Position numbers and translations under genes: made by a program. The notes under the pieces are model-generated. The model was given only the letters and a program-made list of their open reading frames with translations, searched no databases and was not told the DNA's origin. Below are positions 13,190 through 24,290 of a stretch of 64,000 nucleotides of DNA, piece after piece (position 1 is the first letter of the stretch; the number at the start of each line of letters is the position of its first letter). The stretch spans positions 5,101,497 through 5,165,496 of the forward strand of contig NW_004955470.1 in NCBI RefSeq assembly GCF_000276665.1, in the 5' to 3' direction. This stretch comes from Chinchilla lanigera (taxonomy: Eukaryota > Chordata > Mammalia > Rodentia > Chinchillidae).

Positions 13190-13880
13190 GCAAAGGTAAT
13201 AAAAATATTGCAAATGCATACAGTCAAAAAAGCAACATTTAATTCCACACAGTAAAGGAGTCCAAATGGAACAAAAGCAAAGCATTATTTTTCACCCATC
13301 AAACTGATTTAAAAGAATTGAAAGAATAGAGATACAAGTTCTTTGGAAGAGAAACAATTCAATTTTTGCAGGCCCTCTTGGCTATGTATGAATATTTTAA
13401 TAATTACAAACTGAGCCAGAATATGAGTGCATGATAACTTATTTATAGAAATGCTCAAGTGCACTGCTGATAACTGTAGGAACTTAGAAACAGCTTATCA
13501 ATAAAATATTTTTAAAGTTACGTTTAAACCATACAATGGAATAGTTCATGGGCATAGAATGATATTTGATAATTTTGGCATAGAAAAGCGTTCACAACAC
13601 TAAAATCCACACAGAACAATCTGCTCATACGTGTGTATACAAGCTATAGGAAAACTGTCTTAAGATATAAACTATTAAGGTACAAAAATTATAATTCTCT
13701 CCACATGCAGGAAAGACAGGTAGGCTCACGTGAGTGTTTTGAACAGTACGTGTGTATTAAGGACACATTAAGACCATTACCATCTGAAAAGAGATGAGAA
13801 CCCTGAAAAAGTGGGAATCAGAGGGCCAGAACTAGATTACGTCCTAGATGTTTTCCTATTCTGAAACTGAGTATGACAAT
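13190..13880 (+). repeat. Ancient L1 3' region (L1M-type), AT-rich
   Basis: L1-like phrases such as 'acccatcaaactgatttaaa', 'ggcatagaatgatatttga' and 'caatctgctcatacgtgtgt' occur in the order expected of old L1 3' ends. AT-rich sequence from 12640 to 13190 may belong to the same element. Divergence is high. Confidence 0.5.
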
Positions 13881-14426
13881 TTAGAAAATACTATAAAGGA
13901 GTTGCTTCCTGTGAGTTAAAATCTTGCTCAAGAGTTATTGTTTTCCTAGATCTTTCTGGGAGACTAAAATACAAGAAGTGTCTTCCTCATTCACGTGATT
14001 TTTTTACTGCTCTAGTGACAATGATAGTTACATCCTGGGAGGACAGGGAGGGCTGGAGAAAATGAAGAGATGATAAAACCCTAGTCCAGGCTAAACCATT
14101 TTTAGGTTTCAGGACTCCCAAGGAAAGAACATCAGTGCAAATCTCCAAACTTAGGCCTCAGAGCTAGAAACGGGGATTCACTCTTTAAGCTCTAGGTGCA
14201 TAATATTATCCTACTGACATCAAAGATTACTATTGTGGGTTTGTCAACACAGAAGAGAAGTTAAGGCAAACACGGCACATCGGATTTACAGTAAACTATC
14301 AGACAGTATTTATTACCTAACCTTTACTCACCACATTTTAAGCGCTCGTAAAAGCATACCCAAATATTCAATTGCAGCTTCAACTCTTTGCTTATGTATT
14401 AGTAAAAAAAAAGGTTAAATAATTAC

Positions 14427-14560
14427 CTCTCCTATGAAGACTACTATAACACAGTCCAACTTCTCTTCGGGATACAGATTATCAATAAGGGAATGAAGAG
14501 TTTCTACGAGGTAAGATTTAACTTCTCTCTTCACTGTGGGAATTCCCATTACTATTGAAA
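14427..14560 (-). CDS. MGAT4A: MGAT4A coding exon 4: start of GT54 catalytic domain
   Basis: This 134-bp exon encodes residues 135-179. After completing Val135 it reads [20 protein letters not shown], then [20 protein letters not shown] and FIGE, and ends on a codon boundary. The acceptor is 'ttttgtttcag' and the donor 'gtaatt' (14426-14421). It is the N-terminal part of the glycosyltransferase family 54 domain: a beta strand (IVMGIP) followed by a helix and a second strand (CVIVVFIGE), the start of a Rossmann-like nucleotide-sugar-binding fold. In the family the next exon begins TDIDYVHG; I did not find it in the remaining 14.4 kb to the left, so it should lie outside the window. Confidence 0.96.
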
Positions 14561-14939
14561 CTGAAACAAAATAATATAGTAATTACATAAAAGTGTGTTA
14601 CAGGACAATACAGAAAAACACTGCTACTTCAAAAGTATCACACCTTCTTAAACTGACAGGAATATTTGAGGGATTCTATTTCAATTGTGGAAACAAAAAT
14701 AATCAAAGGATACAAAGGGCATACCTAAAATACTGTTTTTCCCACCTAGCTTGCCTATTAAAAATATGTAATGTCAGAAGACAGATAAAAATAAAAGATT
14801 AAACCACGCTAAAAATGAGTGCTGTAAACAGCAGTTTTATAATACAGCAAAACTTAGAAAAATAAACATTCAAAAAATAGTATCTTCCATATCAACTCCG
14901 AGGGAACCATGCACTGAGAAGAGTACAACATCACTTCTG

Positions 14940-15185
14940 AGGTTTCCTTGCCCAAAGTGCATAGACTCAACCTAGCCAGACACAGTCCGGATCAGACAGA
15001 TCCAGACTGGGGTACAGTCCACAAAATAACCAGCCAGTGCTCTTTCGAGGGCCAGGGTCACGGAAGACAAAGAATGGAGAACTGTTCTGGGTTACAAAAG
15101 GCTGAGGAAACACGAAAAGTGAAATACAGAATCCTGAGCTGGATCCTGAGGCAGAAAAAAATGATGAAAATGGCAACACCTGAAT
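14940..15185 (+). repeat. Ancient L1 (L1M-type) 3' fragment
   Basis: 'ggggtacagtccacaaaata', 'aaagaatggagaactgttct' and 'gagctggatcctgaggcag' match the same L1M 3' UTR as the copy at 720-1087. Confidence 0.65.
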
Positions 15186-15789
15186 AAGAGCTCAGCTTAG
15201 TTAACATCCTCACATCAATATTCATCTCTAAGTTTTGATCCTCTACCATGGTTGTACGGCTACTTGGGGACACCCTCTGAGAGCATAAGGAAACTTTATA
15301 TATATCACACGTCTAACATTACCATCAATTCTACTCTATTGCTTGTTCTGAATGCAAATCTGTTCCTACATGATTAACATATTAGGGAACAATTTAGACA
15401 CAATGTGAATTTTACATCTGCTCATATAAAGAGTCTCCTCTTATAGAACTGATAGTATTCAAAATGAGCTTTTAAAAATTTAACCTAAAGTCCTAGTGTT
15501 CTATGTGCTATAGGTCAGCAGCAAAGTATTTTTCAAATGTTTAAAATAATTTAATTATGGGACAATTTCTTGGAGATGCTATAAAAGAATTCATTGAATT
15601 CTAAAGCTGGAAGGAAGTCTGAAGATCACAGATCAATTCATCTACCATCATGATTTGGAAGACAAGAATACTAAGGTACCCTGGGTCAAGGAAGCTGGGT
15701 CAAAGGAGCTGCCTGCAAGGTTCTAGGCCATGTCCGCTCTCTCCTTTGAGGAAGGAAGAGTTATCAGTGACTTAAAAAGGAACCTGATA

Positions 15790-16560
15790 TACATAGTCAT
15801 GCACATCTATTAAATGCAACACTCTACTCTATGTGTTGGGCATATAGTGGTCAGTAATATAAATAAGACCTCTGCTCTCATGGGTCTGCCTAGAAGTGGG
15901 GGCATAAAGCAACAGTGTAATCGTAGAGGATGATGTGAGCTATACAAATTTAAATGAGGGCGTTTCAGAAGGACAAATGAACAGGGTAGGGAGTGGCTCT
16001 ATAGACTGTGGTCACAGAAGGACTCTCTGAGACCAACGGAGCTGTGGAAGCTGAGGAAGAACATTCTAGAAGAGGAAACAGCAGGGCCCTGAGGGCATAG
16101 TGCTCTTGACATAATAAATTGCCAAAAGAGAATATATCTGAAGCAGAGTAAGCCTAGATTCAGATATTCGGTCAGGGGTTAGGTCACATATCACAGACTT
16201 CAGTTTGAATTCTGAGTACAGGAGAAAGCCATCTAAGGATGTAGGCAGGGGAGTGACATCTAATTTGTAATTTGAAGGAATTACCAAATTTTGTGGAAAG
16301 TATTGTTTTCAGAGGAGCAGCGTTTTGGGGAAGGTCAGTTAGGAAGCTACAGCAGTAATTACAGGAGATGGAGGTCTGAAGAGGCGGAGATGAGGAATGG
16401 GTTTGGGACTGACGGGAACCACCGCCCCCCAGGGGCTGAAGCTGGGAGAGGCAAGCCAGGGTAGGGTCCTGGACGACTCAGGAAGTAGGCGGGAAAGAGC
16501 TCCACATCCGAGGGGGAGAGGGCGACAAATCTGGATTTCCATTTTGACCACGTTACCTTA
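15790..16560 (-). repeat. L2 LINE, antisense orientation
   Basis: The plus strand carries reverse L2 landmarks: 'gacctctgctctcatgggtc', 'gaagaacattctagaagagg', 'aacagcagggccctgagggc', 'aggggagtgacatctaattt' and 'aggaagctacagcagtaatt'. Confidence 0.75.
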
Positions 16561-16648
16561 TGATGCTAAAAGAGGATGAGCTACCCCGGAAGCACATTTC
16601 CACATACTTTAATCTGCCTCAGAATTTAAATCTGGAATGTTTCAAGCC

Positions 16649-16735
16649 GGGAGTGTACTCAGTGTAAAGGCGCACCCCACATTTCTGAGGCCCGAGGTTC
16701 CACCCCCAGCATCACACACACACTCTCACACATAC
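16649..16735 (+). repeat. ID-like SINE, strongly diverged
   Basis: 'gagtgtactcagtgtaaagg' and 'gaggttccacccccagcatc' resemble the A and B boxes of an ID element. The tail is an imperfect CA run. Confidence 0.5.
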
Positions 16736-17689
16736 TGCAAAATACAGGTTAAAAGTAGAGTAACGATGCTATGAAGCATTCCTAGGCTGTGCTAACTCAT
16801 ATGAAAGACTTTGTTTAAAGAAAAAGCAAGACACACTGTTCCAGAGTTCACAAACAAATGTGGTCTAAAGTAATAATGCAAATTCTCCATTCTCTACCAC
16901 ACTCTCGGGATTTTTCATTTCTCTTTTATCTTGCTTTTGTTTAGGTGGCATGTTTAAAAAAATAAACTACTCTTTTCTCAAACACACTCTCTGTTTTGAT
17001 GCTGAAATTTAAATTCTTTAGTTTAAACCAAGACACTCAAAAGACTCCAGAAACACTGAAAATGAAAGTACTAAATTTGACCAAACTTACAGAATTAGAG
17101 TAATTATGCTGTGGTATTCACAAAATGCCACAAAATAGGTGGCTTTTCCTGCCTTCTGAGCCCACGGCAAAACTGCGCTACTTGGTCCCCTTCTGGTTAG
17201 GAAGAGTGGGGACACAAACATGACTAGTGAGGACAGCCCGTGTACGAACACGTGTGACCTCTGGGGTGGGCGCTCCTGTGTGCAGCCTGAAGCCTTCAGG
17301 TTGTCCTTTCTCCTGGGCAGGGCAGCCAGTTACACTCACAATGGCAACTGCTCTGCCTGCCTGGACCCTAAGCAACTGACCAGTGGGAGAAAGGAAGAAG
17401 CCCCTCACCCATGAAAGGCTTCTATTAGGCAAACACATAAATATTTGCTATGTAAACCACCGAGATCTGGGGGTTGTTAGGTACCACAGCATAACCCAGC
17501 CTGTTCTTGTGTGACAAAAAAATCTTCTGTGAGTTACAGTCTAAGAAATATTTGTATCCTGAGGGACTGGCTTTCAGGGGAAATACAAGGTGTGCTAAAA
17601 AAAAAATACAGTGAATGCTTAAAAAATTGTTTTAAACTTTTATTATAGTAAAAACCACATTGTCATTCAACCTAACATACTCTGCCTCA

Positions 17690-18110
17690 CTTTGAACACC
17701 CTTACCCCATCATTCTCACCACTTTCTGAAGCAGTTTTAAAATCCTCTTTCCTGCCTAGCTGTTGCAGCTGCCTCAATGTCCCGAGTCAATTCAAAACAT
17801 TTCTCTTTCACGGTCATTTGACGTTGGGGGAAGAACAAGCAGTTTCACAGTGCCACATCCAGTAAGATGGGTAAGGACACATTATAATGTTCTTTACGAG
17901 CCTGACTTTCCACTGGATGGCACCTGGCAGCAGCATTCACCGTATTTACCACACCTGGTAAAGACCCCAAGGAAAGAGGACTCGCAGAACTGCTTCAGAA
18001 AGTCGCAAAAACGATGGGATAAGTGTGTTTGAAGTGAGTAGGAGTATCTTGAGGGATATTTATGGCAATGTGTTTTTTGCTGTAATCAAGTTCTAATTTA
18101 AACATTCACC
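17690..18110 (+). mobile_element. Mariner-like DNA transposon remnant, copy 1
   Basis: The plus-strand frame shows the C-terminal transposase-like string QNCFRKSQKRWDKCV near 17977-18030, resembling the conserved CF..W..RW.KC motif of Tc1/mariner transposases. A second, more degraded copy at 45970-46390 shares the same order of motifs, including the end 'tttaaacattcaccata'. The upstream part is broken, and the element cannot encode an active enzyme. Confidence 0.6.
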
Positions 18111-18539
18111 ATATATTTTAATCATATCTCATGTGTCAGCAAAATAAACAATATGACCGTCTCATAGAGAAGGAAGAAACCAAACGGAACAGAACCAAGG
18201 GGTTGGCTAAGTATTTTGTTTCATGAACTGTTCAACATTTCCAACTCAAGCATTAACTGGGTGTATGTAATATTTACTATGCATGAGACAGACTGAAAAG
18301 GCCCCTACGTGTGCTTATGACTTGATAGACAGCAACTGTTGCTATTTCTGTTTTCTTTTACTTTCCTAGGCTTTCAAATTCTAGTACATATTTCTTTTAA
18401 AATCAAGAAAAATGTAGGAACAATCTTGATTTGACATTCTCAATGTTTAATTAGTTTACCTTCAGTTATAACTAAATTATGTTCTTTTTTAAATATTGGC
18501 TGACAGTCAAATATGTTTAACCTGTCATGTTCCCTTATG

Positions 18540-20245
18540 ACTGGACTTTTAGTCATCTATTCCTCATTCCTTTCCTTATAGCCCAAGATAATATTCAGAT
18601 TCTACTTCCTTGGGGCCCTTTCTCTGTCTCCATCTTCCCTGGTTTCATCTTTCTCTTTTGCTGGAAATTAACTTCTGGGGAATCTTCAAGGCTCAGCCCT
18701 GGGTCCCAGGTGATCCATTCACACACGTCTTCCAACAACCATTCATCCAGGAACAATGACTCATAAAATCAAATCTAACTCAGATCTCATCTTGGAGTCC
18801 CAGATCTTAATATGCACTGAGTTGATACCTTCACTGCACTGTGTCAAAATCACCCAGAAACTCACCCTATCCAAATGTCATGTATGATCTTCTCTTACAA
18901 ACTAATCCAGTAAAATATCTGTCACCTACCTGCCCACCAACCATCCATTTAGGCCGTCCAGAAACCTAGGACTTATCCTTGACCAGTCCCTCAACCTCAG
19001 TCCACACATCCACTCAGCCCACTAGGTCCTCTTCTCTATGTTCCCAAATATTCCCAACAACCCTGAATCCATCTTTCTTCCATCTCTTCTACCTAATCCA
19101 AGTTCATCTCCTCTCAGTGATCACGAAAACAACCAACCTCTTATCTGATCTTCCACATCTGCTCCTCACATACCTTCAACCATTCTTCTTATTGCAGGAA
19201 ATGTGACCTCTGCAAAATTCAAATCTCATCAAGTCATCCTTGTAAGTCCTGTTGAAAATGTTTTAGTAGCTTCCTACTGCTCTTAGGACACAAACCAAAA
19301 CCTTATAACTGGTCTGAAAGGCCCTTCACTGCTTGGCCTTGATTTACATTTCCAGCCTCATCTTGTTCCTCACTTCCCTCACTCTACACTTCACCTCCAG
19401 AGTGAAATATTTCTTTCACCTTCTAGAATATTCCATGCTTCCTTCCATCACAAGATGGCTGTGGTGCACTTCTGGTTTTCTGGAATATTCTTTTCTCCCA
19501 CTGTGATAGACAGAATGACCTCCCAAAGATGGCCATGCCCTAAATCCTGGAACCTGAACACATGACCTCACAGGGGGGCCCTTATTCTTGAAATGGGAAG
19601 ATGGATCGGGAGAGATTATCTGGTACGCTCACCATAACCACAGGGGCTGAAGGGAGGAAGAAAAAGGGTCAGGGTGAGAAGTGGGGATGTAACCGCAGAA
19701 GCATGCAAGAGGGTCACAGTCAGAGAGCGAACTGAAGACAGTATGCTTGGAAGATGAAGGAAAGGCCCACAAAACAATGTAGGTGGCCCATGAAAGCTGG
19801 AAAGGACAAGAGAATGGATTCACCCTGGAGCTTACAAGAGGAACACATCCCCGACAACACCCTCATTTTAGGACTTGTTTTCTCCAAAGTTGTAAGATAA
19901 CAAATTCACGTTGTTCTACCTCACTGAGTTCCTAGTAACTTGTTACAGCAGGAATAGGACGCTAATGCACCCGCCTTCATCCGTAAGTGACACAGTCCTC
20001 TGGTCTCGGGTGAAGTGTATTGTGCAAACTTCCCTAAACTCTTTAATTAGGCCACGTGGCTCTTTCTTGGGCTCTCAAAGCATCCTTCACATCATTAACT
20101 GGGGCTGTAATCACACAAGTATCTGAGTAATTATCTGACCAGTGCATGTCTCCTGCACAGTGAGAAGCTCCTCAAGACTAGGACCCATGCGGAATCCTGT
20201 GGACCCAAGTCCCTAGCAAGGCCTGGCACATGGCAGGTGCTCAGG
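18540..20245 (+). repeat. L2 LINE split by an LTR insertion
   Basis: Left part (to 19501): 'gcttcctactgctcttagga', 'ggcccttcactgcttggcct' and 'tttccagcctcatcttgttc'. Right part (from 19970): ends with 'gagaagctcctcaagactag' and 'gcctggcacatggcaggtgc', the classical L2 3' end. The two halves flank the LTR at 19502-19969. Confidence 0.78.
19502..19969 (+). mobile_element. ERVL-MaLR/MLT1-like solo LTR (468 bp)
   Basis: The element starts 'tgtgatagacagaatgacct' and ends 'ggaataggacgctaatgca', giving TG...CA termini. Imperfect 5-bp target-site duplications flank it, 'cccac' (19497-19501) and 'cccgc' (19970-19974), the size expected for the ERVL class. Internal landmarks include 'gaaagctggaaaggacaaga' and 'gttgtaagataacaaattca'. 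No internal retroviral genes are present. Confidence 0.8.
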
Positions 20246-20999
20246 CACTTGGACCTCACCTGCTATCCCCCATGAGCATGGTGCTTCCAAATCAGGGGAC
20301 CACCCGACTTGCTTTTCTACAGCCCCCAACTCTGCTCCGAGGGGCCTTTATTCTGAAGAGCAAGGTGCTTCTTCAACTCAGAGACATTTTCTTCTGGTAT
20401 TTGACTGCTTCCTCCGCTCGGCTTTTTGCTCTCTCCTGCAAGACCAATATTCTGGAGCCGACTTCTCTCCCCTCCCATGCCTTCTGCACTTTATGCTGTG
20501 CACTGGAAGGACTCCCAGCTCCACCCTTCTAATACTAACGTGACCTTTAGCTACCTGCTCTTAATCGGGGCACCTAGAGGGGAATTTGAAATCTGATCAT
20601 AGAAATAAAAGAGACAAAGGTTTCTAACTGATCATTTGAATCTCATTGTTTCATGGGCGAGCTGTCCCCTCCCATTCCTCTGAAAACACCACGGCTACGT
20701 GTTGCTGGGCCACCCGTGGTATTGATCCTGGCCTGCGTGGGCAGGCCCGCCCATCCCTCTGTAGCTGCGGTGTCTGTCCACTGCCTAAGTAAACTATGTG
20801 GGAGACGGCGGCGGTGCTGCTCAGAGGGAAGGCAATATTTTGGGCAGAGTACAATTCCAGCCCTCCCTGGGTCGGGGGCGCTTGGAACAAAGCTCCCCCT
20901 CTGTAGCCTGAGGAAGGCACCATTGCTCCCTAATCAATCAGCCTGGATGGAACAGAATCTTTGGCAGGCAAGCTTTCTGTGAGCTAAAGAACAGAAGTC

Positions 21000-21114
21000 C
21001 TTTTGAGAGAGGGTCTTTGCTATGTAGTTCAGGCTGGGCCTTGAACTCTCGGTGATCCTCCTGCCTCAGTTTCCCCAGTGCTGGGATTCCAGGTGTGCGC
21101 CACGATGCCAGGCA
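21000..21114 (-). repeat. B1 SINE
   Basis: The plus strand reads 'ttgagagagggtctttgcta', 'gatcctcctgcctcagtttc' and 'caggtgtgcgccacgatgcc', a reverse-complement B1. Confidence 0.9.
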
Positions 21115-21433
21115 AGACTTAGAAAGTTTTAAATGACTTTAAAATCACTTTCATTTTGTTTTCATTTCTTCTTCTTACTAGTGAAGATATAGTCTAAGCC
21201 AATAAAACCACAACTGGTTAAGGCATCTTACCTAAATACTATTAAAAGGAGAAATACAGTGTTTGTATCAAAAATAACAATGTTCTAAAGCAAATAATGA
21301 AGAGTACTAACATCTTGTTAGTCTATGCATCTAGCATCTGCAGAATGTGTGGCCTCAATAAATGTTTCTTGGATCAATAAAAAAATGGAAGAATAAACTA
21401 ACCTGAACATGATGCTCTAAGACCTGACACCTC

Positions 21434-21622
21434 CAGCCAGGTGTGGTGGCATTTGCCTATCTTCCCAGTACTACGGGAGGCTGTGGCAGAGGATCACAAT
21501 TGCCTGAACAATTCGTTGACTTAGCAAGACCTTTTCTCAAAATAAAAATTCACAAAGGGCCGGAGATGTAGCTCATTGTGAAGGTCATATGTTCACTCCC
21601 CAGTCCAAAAAAAAAAAAAAAA
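21434..21622 (+). repeat. B1-dID heterodimeric SINE
   Basis: 'gccaggtgtggtggcatttg', then 'aagaccttttctcaaaataa' and the dID half 'ggagatgtagctcattgtga', with a poly(A) tail. Confidence 0.88.
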
Positions 21623-21925
21623 AGTTGCCACTCTTTGGGAAGATAGCATGTTATTTTAAATGATGAGTAAAATAGAAACATAGCAGAACTAAAAACTGGA
21701 TGAATGTAAGACTTTACAAGTATAGAGTAAGAAATATGAGAAAATACAACCAAAACACAAGACAGGACAATACTTAAGACTGCTCTGGAGTCAACAGCAG
21801 ACTAAGAGCAGCTTTTCATCAATATTAATTAATTTCAGTATCTATGAACTAATCATTTTGTCTCATTTACGATTTGTAAGGGGACAAAATAATATTTTAG
21901 TCTCTGTATTCCAAAATCCACAAAG

Positions 21926-22032
21926 AGCCAGGTGCAGTGCACCTGAAGTTCTTGGGAGGTTGAGGCAGGAGGATTACTTGAGCCTAGGAGTTCAAGATCA
22001 GCCCGGTCAACATAAGGAGACCCTGTCTTTTC
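21926..22032 (+). repeat. B1 SINE
   Basis: 'gagccaggtgcagtgcacct', 'ttgaggcaggaggattactt' and 'gagaccctgtcttttc'. Confidence 0.85.
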
Positions 22033-22655
22033 AAAAAATTTAATAAATCTAAAAATAAAATCCATCCCAAAAAAGGATAACAAAGTCAAAAGGAAGGAGT
22101 AAAAAGTATAAGAGTTATAAACAGGTCCCCCAAGGAAAATTCAAGCAGCTCAGTGGCTCTGACAAAGGAGAGAAAAAATATAAAATATCTTATGGGTGTA
22201 TAAGACAGAGGTAGCAAACCACAGTATTTCTACGACTGCATAAAAAGTTAAATAAGACTACTTAATAAGACTACTTACATCTCTGTAAGAAAAAGTAGGA
22301 TGGACATAGACCATAGTCAAGCCTTCCCAGCATGACTGTGAGAGTTATTAATGCTGAAATAAGATACAAGGGAGAAGAACCACCCTCTACTTCACAAATT
22401 TTAAATAGAAAAATGACAAAGGTCTAACCAGTTGGCTCCCTGATCTAGACCTCTCTTGATCTTCTTTACAGTATTATTTTAGTCTACGGAGAAAAATGCC
22501 CCACTCCTTTCAACCTGGGGATCGGAATGAGTTCCAAGTTACTGAGCACAGAAAAAGAAAGGACCTTTCTCCTTGTGAGCAGTCAGACACGAATGGTCAC
22601 CATCACACATCAAGTCACAAGTCAGACCAGTGGCACAGCCCGGACACCAACGTAC

Positions 22656-22796
22656 CTCCTGTCCTCCCACCGCCTATCTGCACGGCGGGCTGAAGGCTTC
22701 CTTCATTTTGCAGTAAGTGAGGCAAATGATAATAAATACTTGGCACTTGAAGAGCTTTTTTGCTTGTTAACTCTTTTAGTAGCTTTAGGGTCGTAT
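22656..22796 (-). CDS. MGAT4A: MGAT4A coding exon 3: stem to catalytic-domain linker
   Basis: This 141-bp exon is too short to stand out as an open frame but was found by reading the minus strand for the expected family sequence. It encodes residues 88-135: a split Asp88, then [32 protein letters not shown] and [14 protein letters not shown], and a split Val135. The acceptor is 'atttcag' just above 22796 and the donor is 'gtacgt' at 22655-22650. Phase 1 in and 1 out agrees with exons 2 and 4. The segment joins the coiled-coil stem to the GT54 catalytic domain. Relative to the human protein as I recall it, there are a few conservative substitutions and no disruption. Confidence 0.96.
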
Positions 22797-23293
22797 CTGA
22801 AATGCAAAAGTCTAATTAATCCACAGGAACACTTTACCTTGTACAAGTTGCTGATTTTATAAACAGGAAACATTTACAGAATGTCCTTTCCTAATATGCT
22901 TTGGAGAACAGGCCCTCCACTTAAGATGCAAAAGACCCTGGCATGATCCGGTCTATCAGAGTCGTGGTGCAGAGCGAGCGGAGGTTGGAAAAGCACTAGG
23001 ACCAGGACGTGGTGCAGAGCGAAGCCTCAGAGCTCAGCCCCGGGGACCAGACGCCAGCGTGCAGTCCACTAGGACAACGTGCTGACAGCAAGCACGCCGA
23101 CCCCGAGTTCCCTCCCCTTTATCTGCTAACGTCTTACCAACATCTCCCATGGAAGAGCCATTTTCTGAAACACTGAATTGAAACAGGACAAGTTGAAAAT
23201 ATTCAGTATAGATCACAATCTTCAAATAGTTTGTCTTGTTTTTTTAGGTGAACCAGTAAATGATGTAATGTGTTATGAAATAAAACCTAGATT

Positions 23294-23488
23294 AGCCAGG
23301 CATGCACACGCAATCCCAGCTCCTCAGGGCACTGAAGCGGGAGAACTGAGTTAGTGATCAGCCTTGGCAACTAAGCAAGACCCTGTCTCCAAAAAAAAAA
23401 AAGGCCAGAGTATAGCTCAGTGGCAGCAGGTTTGCCTAGCTTGAGGCCCTAGGTTCAATCCCCAGAACAGCAATTAAAAAAAAAATGT
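23294..23488 (+). repeat. B1-ID heterodimer with near full-length ID half
   Basis: A B1 half ('gccaggcatgcacacgcaat', 'gaccctgtctcc') and poly(A) linker are followed by an ID half that retains the arm usually missing in dID: 'tagctcagtggcagcaggtt' and 'gcctagcttgaggcccta'. Confidence 0.8.
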
Positions 23489-23499
23489 TTAAATAGTCT

Positions 23500-23590
23500 T
23501 GGGACTGGGGTGTAGCTCAGTGGCACAGCACATGCCCAGCATGGGTGAGGTCCTGGGTTCGAACCACAGCACAGGGTAGAGGAAAAAAAA
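23500..23590 (+). repeat. ID SINE
   Basis: 'tgggactggggtgtagctca', 'gcacagcacatgcccagcat' and 'gtcctgggttcgaaccacag', with an A tail. It lies 12 bp from the preceding heterodimer. Confidence 0.85.
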
Positions 23591-23612
23591 CCACTTGGTT
23601 CAATCATGAACT

Positions 23613-23692
23613 ATTGTTTTAAAATGTCATTAAAGTAGGATTTAACTTCTGCAAAATATTGTTTTCATTAAAGTAGGATTTAACCTTTGCAA
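23613..23692. repeat. Short tandem duplication, two imperfect units of about 39 bp
   Basis: 'attgttttaaaatgtcatta' through 'ggatttaacttctgcaaa' is followed by 'attgttttcattaaagtagg' through 'tttaacctttgcaa'. The second copy lacks a few bases. Confidence 0.85.
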
Positions 23693-23737
23693 CAAGGAAG
23701 CTACAAGTAAGGACTTGTACCCTCAACTCCTTTGAAA

Positions 23738-23855
23738 ATATACCCAGCATCTCTGAGGCTGAGGCAGGAGGATCATATGTTTGAGGCTGGGCTGCATAGA
23801 GAGATCCAAGCCTGCCTGGACTATATAGCAAGACCCTAGCTCAGAGAACAAAGAA
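23738..23855 (+). repeat. B1 SINE, 5'-truncated
   Basis: 'cccagcatctctgaggctga', 'ggcaggaggatcatatgttt' and 'tatagcaagaccctagctca'. Confidence 0.8.
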
Positions 23856-24097
23856 GAAAATGATGAATGAACTCACTAAAAAATACAAATCACCATCACA
23901 TAAGAAAAGAAACTTCAATTCTAAGAATAAAGAAATACAAATTTTAATATGCCATTTTCACCTATCAAATTAGCAGATTAAATAGCAAATATTGGTAATA
24001 ACGCAATAAATGTCTCAGTTACTTAGAACAGCATCAAAAGCCCTAAAAAATTCAGTCCTACTACTCAGTAATTTTCCTTTCAAGAATCTAGCTTTTG

Positions 24098-24290
24098 CCA
24101 GGCAAGGTGGTGCATGCCTGCAATCCCAGCACTCTGGGAAGCTGAGGCAGCAGGATTACAAACTCAAGTCCAGGCTGGGAACCTCAGCAAGACCCTATCT
24201 CAAATATAAAAAACTTAAAAGGGCAGAGGCGGCTGTGAATATAGTACAGTGAGAAGGCCCTGGGTTCAATCCTTAGTATCAGAAAAAAAG
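24098..24290 (+). repeat. B1-dID heterodimeric SINE
   Basis: 'gccaggcaaggtggtgcatg', 'agcactctgggaagctgagg', 'aagaccctatctcaaatata' and the dID half 'gtacagtgagaaggccctgg' / 'ttcaatccttagtatc'. Confidence 0.88.

Larger units (their letters stand above)
1..14426 (-). other. MGAT4A: MGAT4A intron 4, partial (at least 14.4 kb)
   Basis: Everything left of the exon 4 donor is intronic. It holds L1, L2, LTR and SINE copies listed separately and one terminal-inverted-repeat DNA element. No assignable content was seen in 1-720, 1800-2017, 2110-2535, 2680-3240, 4500-4735, 5110-6628, 7605-8370, 9395-9850, 10050-12640 and 13900-14426. A purine-rich GGAA-type run is at about 5872-5905. Confidence 0.85.
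14561..22655 (-). other. MGAT4A: MGAT4A intron 3 (8095 bp)
   Basis: Donor 'gtacgt' at 22655-22650 and acceptor 'tgtttcag' ending at 14561 bound the intron. It contains L1M and L2 fragments, a mariner-like remnant, an LTR inserted in L2, and SINEs. I see nothing assignable in 15200-15790, 16740-17690, 20250-21000, 21120-21430 and 22040-22655. Confidence 0.9.

Noticed and set aside
1..14426. Search for the next MGAT4A coding exon (expected to begin TDIDYVHG)
   Set aside because: No matching minus-strand sequence was found by eye, so the exon is presumed to lie outside the window.
17763..18032. Plus-strand frame ending CFRKSQKRWDKCV as a possible gene
   Set aside because: Only the C-terminal transposase-like part is readable and the same degraded element recurs at 46 kb; treated as a transposon remnant.
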